A model generated the notes under the pieces. That model was given only the letters and a program-made list of their open reading frames with translations. It was not told the DNA's origin and did not search any database. From NCBI GenBank assembly GCA_019635695.1, contig JAHBYZ010000025.1, positions 1 to 43,228 on the forward strand: 43,228 nt of DNA. The letters are read 5' to 3'. A program made the translations under genes and the position numbers. Shown piece after piece: positions 8,478 to 17,777 of the stretch. The first letter of the stretch is position 1. Each line of letters begins with the position of its first letter. This DNA is from Rhizobiaceae bacterium. Lineage in GTDB: Bacteria; Pseudomonadota; Alphaproteobacteria; Rhizobiales; Rhizobiaceae.

Positions 8478-9383
8478 ATGAACGTGAAGCCCTATCTCCG
8501 CTCGGTGGTGGCGCTGCGCGCCACGGTGCCGGACCACGCCTTTACTGCGGGCACGCTCGGCACCGAGCGCGAGGGGAGCGGCGTGGTGATCCGCGACGAC
8601 GGACTTGTGCTGACCATCGGCTATCTCGTCACCGAGGCGGAGGAGGTTTGGCTCACCCGCGACGATGGACGGGTCTTTGCCGCGCATCCCATCGCAATCG
8701 ACCAGACGACCGGGCTCGCCTTGGTCCAGGCCATGGGCGATCTTGGCGTGCCGGCGCTCAATTTTGCCGGGGCGCGCCGGGCGCGGGTCGGCGAGAAGGT
8801 GGCTCTGGTCGACGGGATCGGCCGGCATACGGAAGGCGCCGTCGTGGCGCGGCAGGAATTCGCGGGATACTGGGAATATCTGCTCGACGACGCGATCTTC
8901 GTTGCTCCGGCCCACCCGTCATGGGGCGGCGCGGGGCTCGTCGACAAGGACGGCAACCTGCTCGGCATCGGCTCGCTGCGCCTGCAGATGAGCCGCGGCG
9001 GCGAGGTGTCCGACATCAACATGGTGGTGCCGATCGACCTGCTGCCGCCGGTGCTCGACGACCTGCTGAGCCGCGGCCGGCCGGACCGGCCGGCGCGGCC
9101 CTGGCTCGGAGCCTTCTCCGCCGAAAACAACGGCCGTGTCGTGGTGATGAGCGTGACGGATGGCGGCCCGGCGGCAAAGGCCGGGCTCAAGGAAGGCGAT
9201 GTCATCGCCGACGTGCGCGACGGGCAGGTCGAGGGGCTGGCCGACTTCTACCGCAAGGTCTGGTCGATCGGTCCTGCCGGCGTGGAGGTGCCGCTGCGCA
9301 TCGTGCGCGGCGGCCGCGACACCTGGCTGCGCGTCAAGTCGGCCGACCGCACCAGCTTCCTGGTCAAGCCGCGCCTGCAGTAG
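8478..9383 (+). CDS. HtrA-like S1C/PDZ protein without a catalytic triad
   Basis: A 301-residue protein with a trypsin-like fold (about residues 25-195) and one PDZ domain (about 208-285). It has no signal peptide, so it is probably cytoplasmic. Alignment by eye to the HtrA motifs shows all three catalytic positions changed: the TNxHVV histidine is Tyr49 in LTIGYLV, the TDLAVL aspartate is Gly79 in TTGLALV, and the GNSGGPL serine is Trp149 in PSWGGAGL. The surrounding structural residues are kept (GSGVVI near 34-38, LLGIGS near 161-166, the PDZ GLKEGDVI at 236-243). A binding or scaffolding role is more likely than proteolysis. The ATG at 8478 is preferred, with AAGGA 10 bases upstream; an earlier ATG at 8442 is possible. 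Confidence 0.85.
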   Translation: MNVKPYLRSVVALRATVPDHAFTAGTLGTEREGSGVVIRDDGLVLTIGYLVTEAEEVWLTRDDGRVFAAHPIAIDQTTGLALVQAMGDLGVPALNFAGARRARVGEKVALVDGIGRHTEGAVVARQEFAGYWEYLLDDAIFVAPAHPSWGGAGLVDKDGNLLGIGSLRLQMSRGGEVSDINMVVPIDLLPPVLDDLLSRGRPDRPARPWLGAFSAENNGRVVVMSVTDGGPAAKAGLKEGDVIADVRDGQVEGLADFYRKVWSIGPAGVEVPLRIVRGGRDTWLRVKSADRTSFLVKPRLQ

Positions 9384-9397
9384 CGGTGCCGCGGGAT

Positions 9398-9414
9398 TGC
9401 CGGGAAAACCGGCA
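9398..9414. terminator. Weak hairpin between convergent genes
   Basis: A 6-bp stem (TGCCGG / CCGGCA) around GAAAA lies in the 40-base gap between the HtrA-like gene and the convergent small gene. There is no clear T run, so terminator function is only possible. Confidence 0.35.
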
Positions 9415-9423
9415 GGCGAGGAC

Positions 9424-9606
9424 TTAGAAGACCGCCAGATATCTGAGCAGGGACACCACGCCGATCACGATGACGACGATGCGTGCGATCTGCTTCGCGC
9501 GGCCGTCTATCGGCAGCATCCCGATCAGATACAGCACCAGTATGACGACCAGAAACGTGATGAGAATGCTGATAAGAGCGCCGCTGCCCATAGAAATCCC
9601 CTTCAT
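9424..9606 (-). CDS. Small two-span membrane protein (60 aa)
   Basis: A 60-residue protein with two hydrophobic helices (about residues 9-30 and 40-58) joined by the charged loop PIDGRAKQIAR. It resembles the small Thivi_2564-type membrane proteins, whose role is unknown. The ATG at 9606 has GGAGG five bases upstream. It is divergent from the serC leader. Confidence 0.78.
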   Translation of the reverse strand: MKGISMGSGALISILITFLVVILVLYLIGMLPIDGRAKQIARIVVIVIGVVSLLRYLAVF

Positions 9607-9744
9607 GCGATCCTCCGTTCAACTCTGAGGGTTGCATTTCGGTTCCCGCCAGCCGCGTCTGACACACGGTCGCCGGCCCGCCGAACGACCGGCCGGTGGG
9701 GCTTGCGAATTCCGGTAAGCAGGAGTATTTGCCGCGGCGGGCCA

Positions 9745-9786
9745 CTCTCCCCCAACGGAGAGCTTTTCTATCTGGAAGGATAGACC
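9745..9786 (+). ncRNA. serC leader-type RNA element (candidate)
   Basis: Two small hairpins sit directly before serC: CTCTCC / GGAGAG closing CCCAAC (9745-9762), followed by CTTTT; then CTATC / GATAG (9768-9783), whose loop TGGAAG holds the ribosome-binding purines. The ATG follows three bases later. This matches my memory of the serC motif described upstream of serC in alphaproteobacteria (Rfam serC leader). Masking of the Shine-Dalgarno suggests translational control of serC-serA; a ligand has not been established for the family. Confidence 0.6.
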
Positions 9787-10965
9787 ATGACCGCAGGCGT
9801 CACCGCGCCGGAATTGCGTCCGGCAAACCCCAATTTCTCCTCTGGACCTTGTGCGAAGCGCCCCGGCTGGTCGCTCGAAGCGCTGAAAGCTGCGCCGCTC
9901 GGGCGCTCGCATCGCGCCAAGATCGGCAAGTCGCGACTGGCGGAAGCCATCGACCTGACCCGCGAGGTCCTGCAGGTTCCCGCCGACTACCGCATCGGCA
10001 TCGTGCCGGCTTCCGACACCGGCGCCGTCGAGATGGCGCTGTGGTCGCTGCTCGGCGAGCGCGGTGTCGACATGGTCGCGTGGGAGAGCTTCGGCGATGG
10101 CTGGGTCACCGACGTCGTGAAGCAGCTCAAGCTCGCCGACACGCGCACCGTCAAGGCCGATTACGGCAAGCTGCCCGACCTCTCCAAGATCGATTTCGAC
10201 CGCGACGTGGTATTCACCTGGAACGGTACGACCTCGGGCGTGCGCGTCGCCAATGCGGATTTCATTCCCGCCGACCGCAAGGGGCTGACCATCTGCGACG
10301 CCACCAGCGCCGCCTTCGCGCAGCGGCTCGACTGGCAGAAGCTCGATGTCGTCACCTTCTCGTGGCAGAAGGTGCTGGGCGGCGAGGGCGGCCACGGCAT
10401 GCTGATCCTCTCGCCTCGCGCGGTGGCGCGGCTGGAGAGCTACAAGCCGGCATGGCCGCTGCCGAAGATCTTCCGCCTCACCTCCGGCGGCAAGCTGATC
10501 GAAGGCATCTTCAAGGGCGAGACGATCAACACGCCTTCCATGCTGTGCGTCGAGGACTATCTCGACGCGCTCAAATGGGCGAAGTCGATCGGCGGGCTGG
10601 ATGCGCTGGTCGCGCGGGCGGACGCCAACGCAGCTGTCATCGACCGTTTCGTCAAGGCAAGCGGTTGGCTTGGGCATCTGGCGGTGGAGCCGGCGACGCG
10701 TTCCAACACGTCCGTCTGCCTGTCGATCGTCGACCCGGCGGTGACGGCGCTGTCGGCGGATGCCCAGGCGGATTTCGCCAAGGGCATGGTCTCCGCGCTG
10801 GAAAAGGCCGGCGTCGCTTATGACATCGGCCACTATCGCGACGCGCCTCCCGGTTTGCGGATATGGTGCGGCGCAACCGTCGAGGCTTCCGATCTCGAGA
10901 AGCTGACGCCGTGGCTCGACTGGGCATTCGCCCAGCAGAAAGCCGCGCTCAAGGCAGCGGCCTGA
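9787..10965 (+). CDS. serC: Phosphoserine aminotransferase
   Basis: A PLP-dependent class V aminotransferase converting 3-phosphohydroxypyruvate and glutamate to O-phosphoserine and 2-oxoglutarate, the second step of serine synthesis. It has 392 residues. The N-terminal [14 protein letters not shown] and [11 protein letters not shown] substrate-binding stretches are typical of the long alphaproteobacterial type. The PLP lysine is Lys195 in [15 protein letters not shown], and TNTPSML-like [14 protein letters not shown] follows near residue 245. It lies 60 bases upstream of serA in the same direction, so the two form one operon headed by the leader RNA at 9745. Confidence 0.97.
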   Translation: MTAGVTAPELRPANPNFSSGPCAKRPGWSLEALKAAPLGRSHRAKIGKSRLAEAIDLTREVLQVPADYRIGIVPASDTGAVEMALWSLLGERGVDMVAWESFGDGWVTDVVKQLKLADTRTVKADYGKLPDLSKIDFDRDVVFTWNGTTSGVRVANADFIPADRKGLTICDATSAAFAQRLDWQKLDVVTFSWQKVLGGEGGHGMLILSPRAVARLESYKPAWPLPKIFRLTSGGKLIEGIFKGETINTPSMLCVEDYLDALKWAKSIGGLDALVARADANAAVIDRFVKASGWLGHLAVEPATRSNTSVCLSIVDPAVTALSADAQADFAKGMVSALEKAGVAYDIGHYRDAPPGLRIWCGATVEASDLEKLTPWLDWAFAQQKAALKAAA

Positions 10966-10972
10966 TCCCTTC

Positions 10973-10990
10973 GGCCGCGCTTGCGCGGCC
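10973..10990 (+). promoter_or_regulatory. Intercistronic hairpin between serC and serA
   Basis: GGCCGCGC and GCGCGGCC pair across a two-base TT gap (effectively a CTTG loop). It is followed by CGCTTCCCC rather than a true T run, so it may stabilise or attenuate the message rather than end it. Confidence 0.4.
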
Positions 10991-11025
10991 GCTTCCCCTC
11001 AATATCCAGTCTCAGGAGGCCGCTG

Positions 11026-12624
11026 ATGGCGCCCCGCGTTCTCGTTTCCGACAAGCTTTCCGAAACCGCCGTGCAGATCTTCAAGGATCGCGGCGTCGAG
11101 GTCGACTACCTGCCGGACGTCGGCAAGGACAAGGAGAAGCTGCTCGCGATCATCGACCAGTATGACGGGCTGGCGATCCGCTCGGCGACCAAAGTGACCG
11201 AGAAGCTGATCGCCGCCGCGACGAAGCTGAAGGTGGTCGGCCGCGCCGGCATCGGCGTCGACAATGTCGATATCCCGGCCGCCTCGCGGCGCGGCATCAT
11301 CGTGATGAACACGCCGTTCGGCAACTCGATCACGACCGCCGAGCACGCCATCGCGATGATGTTCGCGCTGGCCCGTGAGCTGCCGGCGGCCAATGCTTCC
11401 ACGCACGCCGGCAAGTGGGAGAAGAACCGCTTCATGGGCGTCGAGATCACCGGCAAGACGCTCGGCGTCGTCGGCTGCGGCAATATCGGTTCGATCGTCG
11501 CCATGCGCGGCGTCGGCCTGAAGATGCATGTCGTCGCCTTCGACCCGTTCCTGTCGGAGAGCCGCGCGCAGGAACTCGGGGTGGAGAAGGTCGAGCTGGA
11601 CGAGTTGTTCGCCCGCGCCGACTTCATAACCCTGCACACGCCGATGACCGAGAAGACGAAGAACATCATCAACGCGGCGGCGATTGCGAAGATGAAAGAC
11701 GGCGTGCGCATCATCAACTGCGCGCGCGGCGGGCTGATCGTCGAGGCCGATCTGGTCGCGGCGCTGAAGAGCGGCAAGGTGGCGGGCGCGGCCATCGACG
11801 TGTTCGAGGTCGAGCCGGCGACGGAAAGCCCCTTCTTCGGCATGGACAACGTCGTGGCGACGCCGCATCTCGGCGCGTCGACCAGCGAGGCGCAGGAGAA
11901 TGTTGCGCTGCAAGTGGCCGAGCAGATGTCGGACTACCTCATCAAGGGGGCCGTCACCAATGCCATCAACATGCCTTCGATCAGCGCCGAGGAAGCGCCG
12001 CGGCTGAAGCCCTTCGTCAAGCTGGCCGAGGTGCTGGGCGCCTTCGTCGGTCAGGTGACCGACGAGCCAATCAAGTCCGTTGAAATCCTGTTCGACGGCG
12101 CCACCGCGCAGATGAACACGCGCGCGCTGATCTCCGCTGCGCTCGCCGGCCTCATCCGCCCGCAGGTGGCCGACGTCAACATGGTTTCGGCGCCGGTCAT
12201 GGTGAAGGAGCGGGGCATCATCGTCTCGGAGGTGAAGCGCGACAAGTCGGGCGTGTTCGACGGCTACATCAAGCTGACCGTCACCACCGCCGACCGCACC
12301 CGCTCGATCGCCGGAACCTGCTTCAGCGACGGCAAGCCGCGCTTCATCCAGATCAAGGGCATCAACCTCGACGCCGAGGTGGGCGAGCACATGCTCTACA
12401 CCACCAACGCCGACGCGCCGGGCATCATCGGCCTGCTTGGCACGGTGTGCGGCAAGAACAACGTCAACATCGCCAACTTCCAGCTCGGCCGCAACCGACC
12501 CGGCGGCGACGCCATCGCGCTGCTCTATCTCGACGCGCCGTTCCCCGAGAGCGTGCTGGCCGAAGTGCGCGCGCACAAGTCGATCGACTCAGCCAAGCCG
12601 CTGCATTTCGACGTGGCGGTGTAG
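11026..12624 (+). CDS. serA: D-3-phosphoglycerate dehydrogenase
   Basis: First committed enzyme of serine synthesis, oxidising 3-phosphoglycerate with NAD+. It has 532 residues, the long form. Order: substrate domain; NAD domain with the fingerprint VVGCGNIGS (about 152-160); catalytic Arg234 in NCARGGLI, the Glu in FEVEPATESPF and His281 in ATPHLGAST; then the intervening domain (about 320-450) and a C-terminal ACT domain (DAPGIIGLLGTV, about 465-532), which in this family often binds serine for feedback control. The ATG at 11026 has AGGAGG six bases upstream; a TTG at 10981 in the same frame is unlikely. It lies 5 bases from the convergent EamA gene. Confidence 0.97.
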   Translation: MAPRVLVSDKLSETAVQIFKDRGVEVDYLPDVGKDKEKLLAIIDQYDGLAIRSATKVTEKLIAAATKLKVVGRAGIGVDNVDIPAASRRGIIVMNTPFGNSITTAEHAIAMMFALARELPAANASTHAGKWEKNRFMGVEITGKTLGVVGCGNIGSIVAMRGVGLKMHVVAFDPFLSESRAQELGVEKVELDELFARADFITLHTPMTEKTKNIINAAAIAKMKDGVRIINCARGGLIVEADLVAALKSGKVAGAAIDVFEVEPATESPFFGMDNVVATPHLGASTSEAQENVALQVAEQMSDYLIKGAVTNAINMPSISAEEAPRLKPFVKLAEVLGAFVGQVTDEPIKSVEILFDGATAQMNTRALISAALAGLIRPQVADVNMVSAPVMVKERGIIVSEVKRDKSGVFDGYIKLTVTTADRTRSIAGTCFSDGKPRFIQIKGINLDAEVGEHMLYTTNADAPGIIGLLGTVCGKNNVNIANFQLGRNRPGGDAIALLYLDAPFPESVLAEVRAHKSIDSAKPLHFDVAV

Positions 12625-12629
12625 CGGCG

Positions 12630-13529
12630 CTACCTTCCGGCGGCCGCCATCCTGCGGCCGCCCCACTCGGCGAGCACGATGCCGGCCAGCACCAGCGAGA
12701 ACGCCAGTGCATGGTAGGCGAAGACCTGCTCTCCAAGCAGCACCACCGACAGCACCGCGCCGAACACCGGGATCAGGTTGATGAACAGGCTGGCGCGGTT
12801 GGGGCCGATCAACTCGACGCCGCGCATGTAGAATATCTGCGCCAGGATCGACGGGAAGATCACCGTGTAGAGGCCGATGGCCAGGCCGCGGGTATCCGGC
12901 AGGATGGCGCGACCGGCGGCGCTCTCCCACAGCATGAACGGGATCGAGGCCACCAGCGCCGAGGCCGCGAAGACGATCATCGTGCTCTGCCAGTGGATGT
13001 CGGGCTTGTAGCGCAGAAACACGGTGTAGCCGCCGTAGATGAGCACGGCCAGCAGCGTCAGGAAGTCGCCGATGTTGACGTCGAGCTCGGCCAGCCGCGA
13101 CAGGTCGCCATGCGCGGCGGTCAGGGCGATGCCGACCAGCGTCAGCAGGAATCCGGCGATCTGCGCCCACGATACCTTCATGCGGAAGAGCAGGAAGTTC
13201 GCCGCCATCGTCACCAGCGGAATGCCGGCCTGCTCGATCGAGGAGTTCACCGCAGAGGTGTAGAGCAGACCGGAATACATCGCGGCGTTGAAGAAGGTGA
13301 AGCCGACGGCGCCGAGCGCGATCATCAGCGGCAGGTTGGCGCGCACCACCGGCCAGTCGCGGCGCAACTGCCGGTGCCCGATCGCCAGCAGGATGCCGAC
13401 GGCGAAGACCCAGCGCAGGCCAGTGAGCATCATGGGGGAGATGTGGCCGACCGCGAGCTTGCCGGCGATGGTGTTGCCGCCCCAGAACAGCGTGGTCAGG
13501 ACGAGCAGCAGATAGGCGTTGCGATACAT
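12630..13529 (-). CDS. EamA/DMT-family transporter
   Basis: A 299-residue permease of the drug/metabolite transporter superfamily with ten hydrophobic segments in two EamA repeats (about residues 1-140 and 150-290). The first opens with LTTLFWGGNTIAGKLA, and the second has SILAQIFYMRGVELIGPNRASLFINLIPVF, the usual repeat ending. Such proteins export amino acids, nucleosides or other metabolites; the substrate is unknown. It converges on serA with a 5-bp gap, which says nothing about substrate. A 17-bp-stem hairpin lies just upstream in its leader. Confidence 0.9.
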   Translation of the reverse strand: MYRNAYLLLVLTTLFWGGNTIAGKLAVGHISPMMLTGLRWVFAVGILLAIGHRQLRRDWPVVRANLPLMIALGAVGFTFFNAAMYSGLLYTSAVNSSIEQAGIPLVTMAANFLLFRMKVSWAQIAGFLLTLVGIALTAAHGDLSRLAELDVNIGDFLTLLAVLIYGGYTVFLRYKPDIHWQSTMIVFAASALVASIPFMLWESAAGRAILPDTRGLAIGLYTVIFPSILAQIFYMRGVELIGPNRASLFINLIPVFGAVLSVVLLGEQVFAYHALAFSLVLAGIVLAEWGGRRMAAAGR

Positions 13530-13549
13530 GGAGGGCGGGCGCCTTGTAT

Positions 13550-13587
13550 ACAGTGACCGGTCCCGCCTACAGGCGGCCGGTCACTGT
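13550..13587. repeat. Long hairpin between the hybrid kinase gene and the EamA gene
   Basis: The outer arms ACAGTGACCGG (13550-13560) and CCGGTCACTGT (13577-13587) pair perfectly, and inside them CCGCCT pairs with AGGCGG around two bases. The result is a 17-bp stem with a two-base bulge. It sits 21 bases before the EamA start and 60 bases after the end of the kinase gene, both on the minus strand. It may terminate the kinase transcript, act as an operator, or cover the EamA translation start; there is no T run. Confidence 0.7.
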
Positions 13588-13646
13588 GTAAATCCACCCA
13601 AATGCATGGATCGGCTGACCCACGCTTGGCCGACTCCGGGGCTGGC

Positions 13647-16600
13647 CTATCCGGCGCGCTGCATGGCGCCGCTCTCGCCCATCCATGCGGAAATCTTGTC
13701 GAGCAGGGCCTTGGGGCTGATCGGCTTCGACAGATAGTCGTCCATCCCGGCTTCGATGCAGCGCTCGCGGTCGCCCTTGAGTGCGTGCGCCGTGACGCCG
13801 ACGATCGGCGTGCGCGCCCCGGTTGCGGCTTCCTCGGCGCGGATGGCTCCGGTCGCTTCCAGTCCGTTCATTTCCGGCATGGAGACGTCCATCAGGATCA
13901 TGCCCGGCTGCATCTCGCGCCAGGCGGCGACGGCGAGCCTGCCATTGCCGACAACCTGGAAGGTCAGGCCGGTGTCGGCGAGAATCTGGGTGAACACCAG
14001 TTGGTTCACCTCGTTGTCCTCCGCCACCAGCAGGTCGAGTCGCCTGCCGGAGCTGACCTTGGGCGCGCTCTGCGTCGGTGTGGGCGCGGGGACAGCAGTT
14101 GCGGGCACGACGGCGCTCGTCTCGGCGCTGCGTTGGGGGGCGGCTGCCGGCAGGACCGGCGAGGGCGGGGCGACGCGCATGCGGTGCCGCTGGATCGCGG
14201 TGACCAGCGTCTCCAGAAGCAGCGAGGATCTCACCGGCTTGATGAGCTGGGCGTCGAGCGCCAGATCGCGGTGCTGCGAATTGACCAGCGACTGGTCCAC
14301 TGAAGTCAGCATGACGATCGGCACGTCGGCGATCGACGGCGTCGAACGCACGATGCGGGCCATCTCGACGCCGGTCATGCCGGGCATCTGGAAATCGAGC
14401 ACCACGCAGTCGACCGCTATCTTGTGCATCGCGGCCGCCCTGAGCACCTCGATGCCGGTGCGACCGTCCTCCGCCGCGCAGGCGTCGAAACCCCAGGACG
14501 CCATCTGCTCCGACAGGATGGCGCGGTTGACCGCATTGTCGTCCACGACGAGTACGCGTGCGCCGGTCACATCCATGGGCGTGATCCTTTCCGCATTTGA
14601 CGGCCCCGAGCGTGGCAGTTCGAGCGCGAACCAGAATGTCGAGCCCTCGCCCTCCACGCTGTCGACGCCGAGATTGCCCTGCATCAGCTCGACAAGGCGC
14701 GACGTGATCGCGAGACCGAGGCCCGTCCCTTCGTGACGGCGGGTCGACGAGGCGTCGACCTGGCTGAATTTCTCGAAGACCAGCTGGAGCTTGTCGGCCG
14801 GAATGCCGATGCCCGTGTCGGTGACGGCGACCTTGAGTCGCGAGCTGCCGCCTTCGGCAGTATCCTCGCCCGTGACCTCCACCAGGACATGGCCCTTGTC
14901 GGTGAACTTGACCGCATTGCCCATCAGGTTGGTGATGATCTGGCGGATGCGGCCGACATCGCCGATGAAGGTGTGGTGCAGGCCGGGCTGCAACCGCACG
15001 ATCAGCTCCAGATCCTTCTCCTTGGCGCGGGTGGAAACCAGCGTCGCCACGTCCTCTATCGCCTCGGCGAGGTTGAACGGCGCCGGATCGAGCACGAGCT
15101 GGCCGGCGTCGATCTTGGAGAAGTCCAGGATGTCGTTGATGATGGTGAGCAGTGCGTTGCCGGACTTGACGATGATATCGACGAAAGTGCGCTGCTTGCC
15201 GTCGAGTTCGGTCCGGGCCATCAACTCGGCCATGCCGAGCACGCCGTTCATCGGCGTGCGGATCTCGTGGCTCATGTTGGCGAGGAATTCCGACTTGGCG
15301 CGGTCGGCAAGTATCGCTTTCCTGCGGGCTTCCTCGAGCTCCGCTTCGCGGCGCTTCAGTTCGGTCACGTCGGTGGTCGAGCCGATCAGATAGAGCGTTC
15401 CGTCATTGGCCATCATCGCGCTCTTGCGGGCGATCTGGTGGCGCTGCGAACCGTCCGGGTTCGTGCCGATCTCCTCGACTTCGACCATGTCGCGGCTCTG
15501 CAGCACGGCAAGGTCGCCGTCGCGATAGGCTTCGCCGTCGCCGCCGAATATCTCGACGTCGGTCTTGCCGATGGCGAACTCCTTCGAGTGACCGGTCAGG
15601 TCGGTCCAGCCCTTGTTCACATACATCAGGCGTAGGTCGGGGCGCTTCGCGTAGATGGCGACCGGTACGTTGTCGATGAGGTTCTGGAAGACCTCGTTCT
15701 GGCGCTGTGTCTCCTGCAGCGCGGCCTCGCGCTGCTTGATCTCGGTGATGTCGACGCGGACGCCGACGAAGAAACCCTCCGGCGTGCGCGTGTCGAAGAC
15801 CTGCATCCAGCTGCCGTCCGCATTCTGGCGCTCGTAAACGGCGTGCGGCGCGTCGTACTTGCGGATGAAGGCGTCTATCCAGGCCTCGCGGTCGGTGTCG
15901 TAGAGGCCGTCGACCCGGTCGTCGTCGCTGGTCCGGAAGTAGCCTGCGGCATGGCCGGCCTCCAGCGCCTCGCGCAGCGTCCTGCCCGGCTGCATGGCAT
16001 CGGCCAGGGCGGTCATGTTCTGCATCGTCTTGCGGTTGGCATAGACGAAGCGGTTGTCTCGATCGTAGATGATGACGCCGGCCGGCAGCGACTCCAGCAC
16101 GGTCTCGAGCTGCGCCCGGGCTTCGCTCGCCTCCTGTGCGCGGCGCTTCATCTCCGTCACGTCGAAGATGGTGCAGGCCACGAATGACTTGCCCCCCGGC
16201 AGCGTCACCCGGTTCTTGCGCACGATGCGCGCCATCGGCGCGTCGTGGAACTCGAAGTCCTCCTCGACTTCGTAGGGGACGCCCGTTTCCAGCACCGCGC
16301 GTTCGCTGGCCTCGAACTCGACCGCTTCCTTCGGCGTGACGAAGTCGCCGCCCTTGCGGCCCATCATCTCCGAAGGCTTCCTGTCGAAGAAGTTCGCGAA
16401 ACCCTGGTTGACCAGTACGAAGTCCAGGTTTTCGTCTTTCACGAAGATGGGGTCGGGAACGCTGTTGATGACAGCCTCGGCGAGCCGCGTCTTCTCAAGC
16501 GCCGCCGCAAGTTCGGTCTCGCGGCGCTTCTGGTCGGTTATGTCGTAATAGGTCACCAGCCGCTTGCCGCCCGACAGCGCGGTGACCGAGTAGATCATCA

Positions 16601-17777
16601 CGCAGCCATCGGCGCGGCGGAATTCGCGCGGAGCGACATCTCCGGCCGCAATTTCGGAGAGACGCGCGGCGACGTAGCCTTCCCACTTGTCGTCGGGCAC
16701 GTCGTAAATGCCGTTCGAACGGTTGACGTCCATCAGCGCGCGGAAGTGGCTGCCGACGGCCACCTGTCCCGGCTGCAGCTTCCAGATGTCGAAGAAGGCG
16801 CGGCTGATGATCTCGGCGCTCATCGAGGCGTCGAGCAGGACGACGCCCATGCGCATGGAGTCGATCGTGCGCACCAGATCGGAATAGGCGTCGTCGCTCA
16901 CCGCCTTGGCCCGCGCCAGGGCTGCCTCGCCGAGCTTCATCTCGGTCACGTCGGTGCAGATGCCGATGGTGCCGCCTTCGTCGTCGCGGATCTCGCGGTG
17001 CATGGCGTAGCGGCCGTCGGCGAAGGCGATCACCTGTTCCCAGTGGCCGCCATCGCGACGCTTGCCCAGCACATGGTCGCGCCAGTCCTCCCGGGAAACG
17101 TCGCCGGTGACGAAGATGCCGCGCTCAAGACCTGCCTCGATCAGCGTGGCGAAGGTGCAGCCGGGGCGGATCACATCCTCCAGCCCGGCATACATATCGA
17201 CCATGGCGTCGTTGTAGAGGACCAGCCGGTCGTCGGTGTCGTAGTAGCAGAACGCGTCGTGCATGGCGTTCAGCGCTGCCATCATGCGCTCGGCATGGCT
17301 GCGGCCGGCCTCGGCGTCGTGGACAAGTCGCTCGCGGCTCTGCTTCAGCGACAGCGCGCGGCGGGCCTCGCGCAGTTCGTCCAGCGCCTCCATCGTCTGG
17401 GTGACGTTGCGGCCGCTGCCGGTGTAGCCGGCGAAACGGCCGTCCTCATCGAAACGCGGGAAGCCCGAAACGGAGATGTAGCGGCAATTGTCGGTCGCCT
17501 TGGCGACTTCATAGACGAATTCGCGGAACGGCCGGTGGGCGGCAAGGTCGGCGCGATGGCGCTCGAAAGCTCCGCTGTCGCGGGCGTTGTTGGCGAAGAA
17601 ATCGAACCAGCACTTGCCGAGCGCACGCTGCGCGCGCAGCCCGGTGGCTGCGGCGACGCCGGGCGAAAAGTAGGTGAAGCAGTGACGCGAATCCGTCTGC
17701 CAGACCCAGTCGGTGCCAGTTTCCACGAGCTGGCCGAGCTCGCGGGCGCTGAACAACGCGCCGTAGTCGTCCTGCAT
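13647..17777 (-). CDS. Hybrid sensor histidine kinase with six PAS domains and two receiver domains
   Basis: A protein of about 1376 residues with no membrane segment, hence a cytoplasmic sensor. Domains in order: PAS-like modules starting near residues 10, 164, 300, 434, 557 and 696, each ending in a DVTE..-type linker; HisKA with the phospho-acceptor His837 in NMSHEIRTPMNGV; HATPase_c with NLMGNAVKF and DTGIGIP...GTGLGLA; receiver 1 with VLVVDDN, phospho-Asp1128 in LDFQMPG and LIKP; receiver 2 with LVAEDNE, Asp1297 in MDVSMPEMNG and LSKP. No output domain or Hpt is present, so a separate phosphotransfer partner is expected. The start is uncertain. I use the ATG at 17777; the same frame runs to ATG 17876 and TTG 17906, and the strongest Shine-Dalgarno serves an ATG at 17829 in another frame. 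The signal is unknown. Confidence 0.92.
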   Translation of the reverse strand: MQDDYGALFSARELGQLVETGTDWVWQTDSRHCFTYFSPGVAAATGLRAQRALGKCWFDFFANNARDSGAFERHRADLAAHRPFREFVYEVAKATDNCRYISVSGFPRFDEDGRFAGYTGSGRNVTQTMEALDELREARRALSLKQSRERLVHDAEAGRSHAERMMAALNAMHDAFCYYDTDDRLVLYNDAMVDMYAGLEDVIRPGCTFATLIEAGLERGIFVTGDVSREDWRDHVLGKRRDGGHWEQVIAFADGRYAMHREIRDDEGGTIGICTDVTEMKLGEAALARAKAVSDDAYSDLVRTIDSMRMGVVLLDASMSAEIISRAFFDIWKLQPGQVAVGSHFRALMDVNRSNGIYDVPDDKWEGYVAARLSEIAAGDVAPREFRRADGCVMIYSVTALSGGKRLVTYYDITDQKRRETELAAALEKTRLAEAVINSVPDPIFVKDENLDFVLVNQGFANFFDRKPSEMMGRKGGDFVTPKEAVEFEASERAVLETGVPYEVEEDFEFHDAPMARIVRKNRVTLPGGKSFVACTIFDVTEMKRRAQEASEARAQLETVLESLPAGVIIYDRDNRFVYANRKTMQNMTALADAMQPGRTLREALEAGHAAGYFRTSDDDRVDGLYDTDREAWIDAFIRKYDAPHAVYERQNADGSWMQVFDTRTPEGFFVGVRVDITEIKQREAALQETQRQNEVFQNLIDNVPVAIYAKRPDLRLMYVNKGWTDLTGHSKEFAIGKTDVEIFGGDGEAYRDGDLAVLQSRDMVEVEEIGTNPDGSQRHQIARKSAMMANDGTLYLIGSTTDVTELKRREAELEEARRKAILADRAKSEFLANMSHEIRTPMNGVLGMAELMARTELDGKQRTFVDIIVKSGNALLTIINDILDFSKIDAGQLVLDPAPFNLAEAIEDVATLVSTRAKEKDLELIVRLQPGLHHTFIGDVGRIRQIITNLMGNAVKFTDKGHVLVEVTGEDTAEGGSSRLKVAVTDTGIGIPADKLQLVFEKFSQVDASSTRRHEGTGLGLAITSRLVELMQGNLGVDSVEGEGSTFWFALELPRSGPSNAERITPMDVTGARVLVVDDNAVNRAILSEQMASWGFDACAAEDGRTGIEVLRAAAMHKIAVDCVVLDFQMPGMTGVEMARIVRSTPSIADVPIVMLTSVDQSLVNSQHRDLALDAQLIKPVRSSLLLETLVTAIQRHRMRVAPPSPVLPAAAPQRSAETSAVVPATAVPAPTPTQSAPKVSSGRRLDLLVAEDNEVNQLVFTQILADTGLTFQVVGNGRLAVAAWREMQPGMILMDVSMPEMNGLEATGAIRAEEAATGARTPIVGVTAHALKGDRERCIEAGMDDYLSKPISPKALLDKISAWMGESGAMQRAG

